Both the position numbers and the translations under genes were made by a program. This document shows, one piece after another, positions 5,325 to 6,237 of a DNA stretch of 6,237 bases. Source of the stretch: an uncultured Caryophanales bacterium (GTDB lineage: Bacteria > Bacillota_I > Bacilli_A > RF39 > UBA660); NCBI GenBank assembly GCA_946402785.1, contig CAMIXP010000078.1, positions 1-6,237 on the forward strand, written 5' to 3'. Positions within the stretch are counted from its first letter, which is position 1. Each line of letters begins with the position of its first letter. The notes under the pieces are model-generated. The model did no database searches and had not been told where the DNA came from. It saw only the letters and a program-made list of their open reading frames with translations.

Positions 5325-5357
5325 AAAGATTTTAAAAGCCAACTATTAGCTGGCTTT
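5325..5357 (-). terminator. Hairpin overlapping the dehydrogenase stop codon (terminator or attenuator)
   Basis: The minus strand gives AAAGCCAGCT, loop AAT, AGTTGGCTTT: a 10-bp stem with one G-U pair (5335-5357) that includes the TAA stop. It is followed by TAAAATCTTT, a broken T-run, so termination may be partial. On the plus strand the stem has an A-C mismatch but a better T-run (CTTTTTTT), though no plus-strand gene needs it. Confidence 0.6.
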
Positions 5358-6101
5358 CTTTTTTTGAATTCTATAGATCATTCTTAATAGGAATTTATCA
5401 GATACAAATCTACTAAAGAACTTAGCACATTTCATTTTAAATCCTGGAATGATTAACATCTTGTTTTTAAACATCTGGTCAATTGCATATTTCGCAACTA
5501 CATTACTCATCATTGGTTTTACTGAGAAATGAACTCCTGCGACATTGTTGAAGTTTGTTTCAACAGGTCCTGGGCAAAGAACAGAAACGTGTACGTTTGT
5601 CTTTTTCTTTTTCTCTTCGTAATAAAGTGCTTCTGTTAATTGATAAACATAAGACTTTGTTGCGTAATAGGTACTCATTAATGGTCCTGGTTGGAAAGCA
5701 GCAGAAGAGGCAACGTTCATAATGTAGGTATCTGTTTCTCTCTTTTCCATATCTTTTACTAAGTATTTTGTAAGGATATGTACTGCTTTTATATTGGTAT
5801 TAATTAATTCTAAATCTTTATTTAAATCTGTATCTGTTAAATATCCAAAATCTCCAAGTCCAGCATTGTTGATTAGGATATCTATATTTTCTTTTTTAGC
5901 GATAACATATAAGTCTTTTACTCTTTGTTCATTGGATAAATCAGCCACAATAATGGTTGTTTTTGTAGGTAATTGTTCTTGTATTTCTTCTAGTTTTTCT
6001 TTGTTTCTAGCAACCAATATTAATTCGCATTCTTTTGTTGCCAGGTATCTAGCCATATCTAAGCCAATACCGGATGATGCGCCTGTTATTAAAGCTTTCA
6101 T
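5346..6101 (-). CDS. Short-chain dehydrogenase/reductase (DltE/COG0300-like)
   Basis: A 251-residue classical SDR oxidoreductase. It has the nucleotide-binding TGASSGIG (6-13), Arg32 after the second strand (ILVARN), which favours NADP(H), ADLS (53-56), NNAG (78-81) and NTN with the catalytic-tetrad Asn103. The active site is Ser in NVASSAAF (132/133) and Tyr145 with Lys149 in the Y-x-x-x-K motif YYATK, then CPGPVETNF (176-184). All catalytic residues are present, so it should be active; the substrate is unknown. The C-terminal 50 residues (KMKCAKFFSRFVSDKFLLRMIYRIQKKK) are basic and amphipathic, possibly touching the membrane. Proteins of this COG0300 group are often annotated as generic ketone or fatty-acid reductases. 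The start at 6101 has AGGTGA (6106-6111) and an extended -10 promoter close by, leaving a leader of only about 14 bases. It interrupts the usual adjacency of rplQ and ecfA1. Confidence 0.93.
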   Translation of the reverse strand: MKALITGASSGIGLDMARYLATKECELILVARNKEKLEEIQEQLPTKTTIIVADLSNEQRVKDLYVIAKKENIDILINNAGLGDFGYLTDTDLNKDLELINTNIKAVHILTKYLVKDMEKRETDTYIMNVASSAAFQPGPLMSTYYATKSYVYQLTEALYYEEKKKKTNVHVSVLCPGPVETNFNNVAGVHFSVKPMMSNVVAKYAIDQMFKNKMLIIPGFKMKCAKFFSRFVSDKFLLRMIYRIQKKKAS

Positions 6102-6121
6102 ATTATCACCTACTCATAGTC

Positions 6122-6150
6122 ATTATATCAAAAAAAATGGAATTAATCTA
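6122..6150 (-). promoter_or_regulatory. Extended -10 promoter of the dehydrogenase gene
   Basis: The minus strand has TGATATAAT (6122-6130), a perfect -10 with the upstream TG, identical to that of the acetyltransferase gene. The hexamer 17 bases upstream, TAGATT (6145-6150), is a poor -35, as expected with an extended -10. It begins just beyond the T-run of the upstream terminator. Confidence 0.65.
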
Positions 6151-6177
6151 CAAAAAAACAAGTATTACTACTTGTTT
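6151..6177 (-). terminator. Rho-independent terminator of the gene entering from the right
   Basis: The minus strand reads AAACAAGTA, loop GTAA, TACTTGTTT (6156-6177), a perfect 9-bp stem closed by a GNRA tetraloop, followed by a run of seven T (6152-6158). It lies six bases after the TAA at 6184-6186. Confidence 0.82.
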
Positions 6178-6183
6178 CCTTGA

Positions 6184-6237
6184 TTATTCTTCTGTTTTTT
6201 CCTCTTTTTTATCCTTTTTTGTTTCTTTCTTAGTTGC
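6184..6237 (-). CDS. C-terminal tail of a gene entering from the right, Lys/Glu-rich (possibly rplQ)
   Basis: Only the last 17 codons are visible, reading ATKKETKKDKKEEKTEE then TAA. The frame is chosen because it ends just before a strong terminator; the +1 frame is also open for a while but runs into the hairpin. Such charged tails are found on several ribosomal proteins in low-GC Bacteria. In Bacillota the gene upstream of ecfA1 is usually rplQ (ribosomal protein L17), so L17 with a tail extension is the best guess from synteny, with nothing in the residues themselves to prove it. Confidence 0.5.
   Translation of the reverse strand, partial: ATKKETKKDKKEEKTEE

Noticed and set aside
5312..5345. 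Separate promoter for the first ABC ATPase gene (TAAAAT after the hairpin)
   Set aside because: The hexamer 17 bases upstream (AAAGCC) bears no likeness to a -35 and there is no TG extension.
5794..6183. Open frame of 129 codons on the plus strand
   Set aside because: Antisense to the dehydrogenase, which has every catalytic motif of its family. The plus-strand frame has no recognisable domain and runs through the promoter and terminator region.
1..6237. CRISPR array, insertion sequence, tRNA or rRNA
   Set aside because: I saw no regularly spaced repeats, no transposase-like protein or terminal inverted repeats, and no cloverleaf or rRNA stretch in the short intergenic gaps.

Overview
The window is AT-rich DNA (roughly 30% G+C by eye) from a low-GC Bacillota, most like the small-genome gut Bacilli lineages related to Erysipelotrichales, RF39 and the Mollicutes. 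Every gene I can support lies on the minus strand. TGG encodes tryptophan and TGA is a stop (end of the acetyltransferase gene), so the standard bacterial code fits. The backbone is the conserved Bacillota block rplQ - ecfA1 - ecfA2 - ecfT - truA - rplM - rpsI, but altered: ecfT is absent, the two EcfA ATPases are strongly degenerate, and lineage-specific genes are inserted.

Read in the direction of transcription (high to low coordinates): (1) 6237-6184 is the Lys/Glu-rich C-terminal tail of a gene entering from the right, possibly rplQ by synteny, followed by a strong terminator. (2) A short-chain dehydrogenase (6101-5346) has its own extended -10 promoter and a hairpin overlapping its stop codon. 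(3) Two overlapping EcfA-like ABC ATPase genes (5311-4541, 4550-3762) are followed 10 bases later by truA (3751-3017) and a terminator. (4) Two unrecognised genes follow with their own promoter: a small acidic Ser/Thr-rich protein (2942-2640) and a basic protein with a central hydrophobic hairpin (2595-1849). A hairpin separates them. (5) The rplM-rpsI operon has a promoter, a structured leader that fits the L13-leader position, and a strong terminator. (6) A GNAT acetyltransferase (762-226) has its own promoter and is followed one base later by the start of a peptide-deformylase-like gene running off the left edge.

The translation and RNA-modification genes (rpsI, rplM, truA, the def-like gene) are ordinary housekeeping. 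The unusual part is the EcfA pair. The first protein keeps an intact Walker A but has lost the signature motif, the Q-loop glutamine, the catalytic glutamate and the switch histidine. The second has lost Walker A but keeps the Q-loop glutamine, the Walker B glutamate and a partial signature. Both keep the EcfA-type C-terminal region with its G/K-x-E-V-P motif. A heterodimer would therefore have at most one ATP-binding site, built from the Walker A of one subunit and the signature of the other, with no EcfT partner encoded beside it. Four of the minus-strand promoters start inside or directly beyond the terminator of the preceding unit, giving very compact terminator-promoter junctions.
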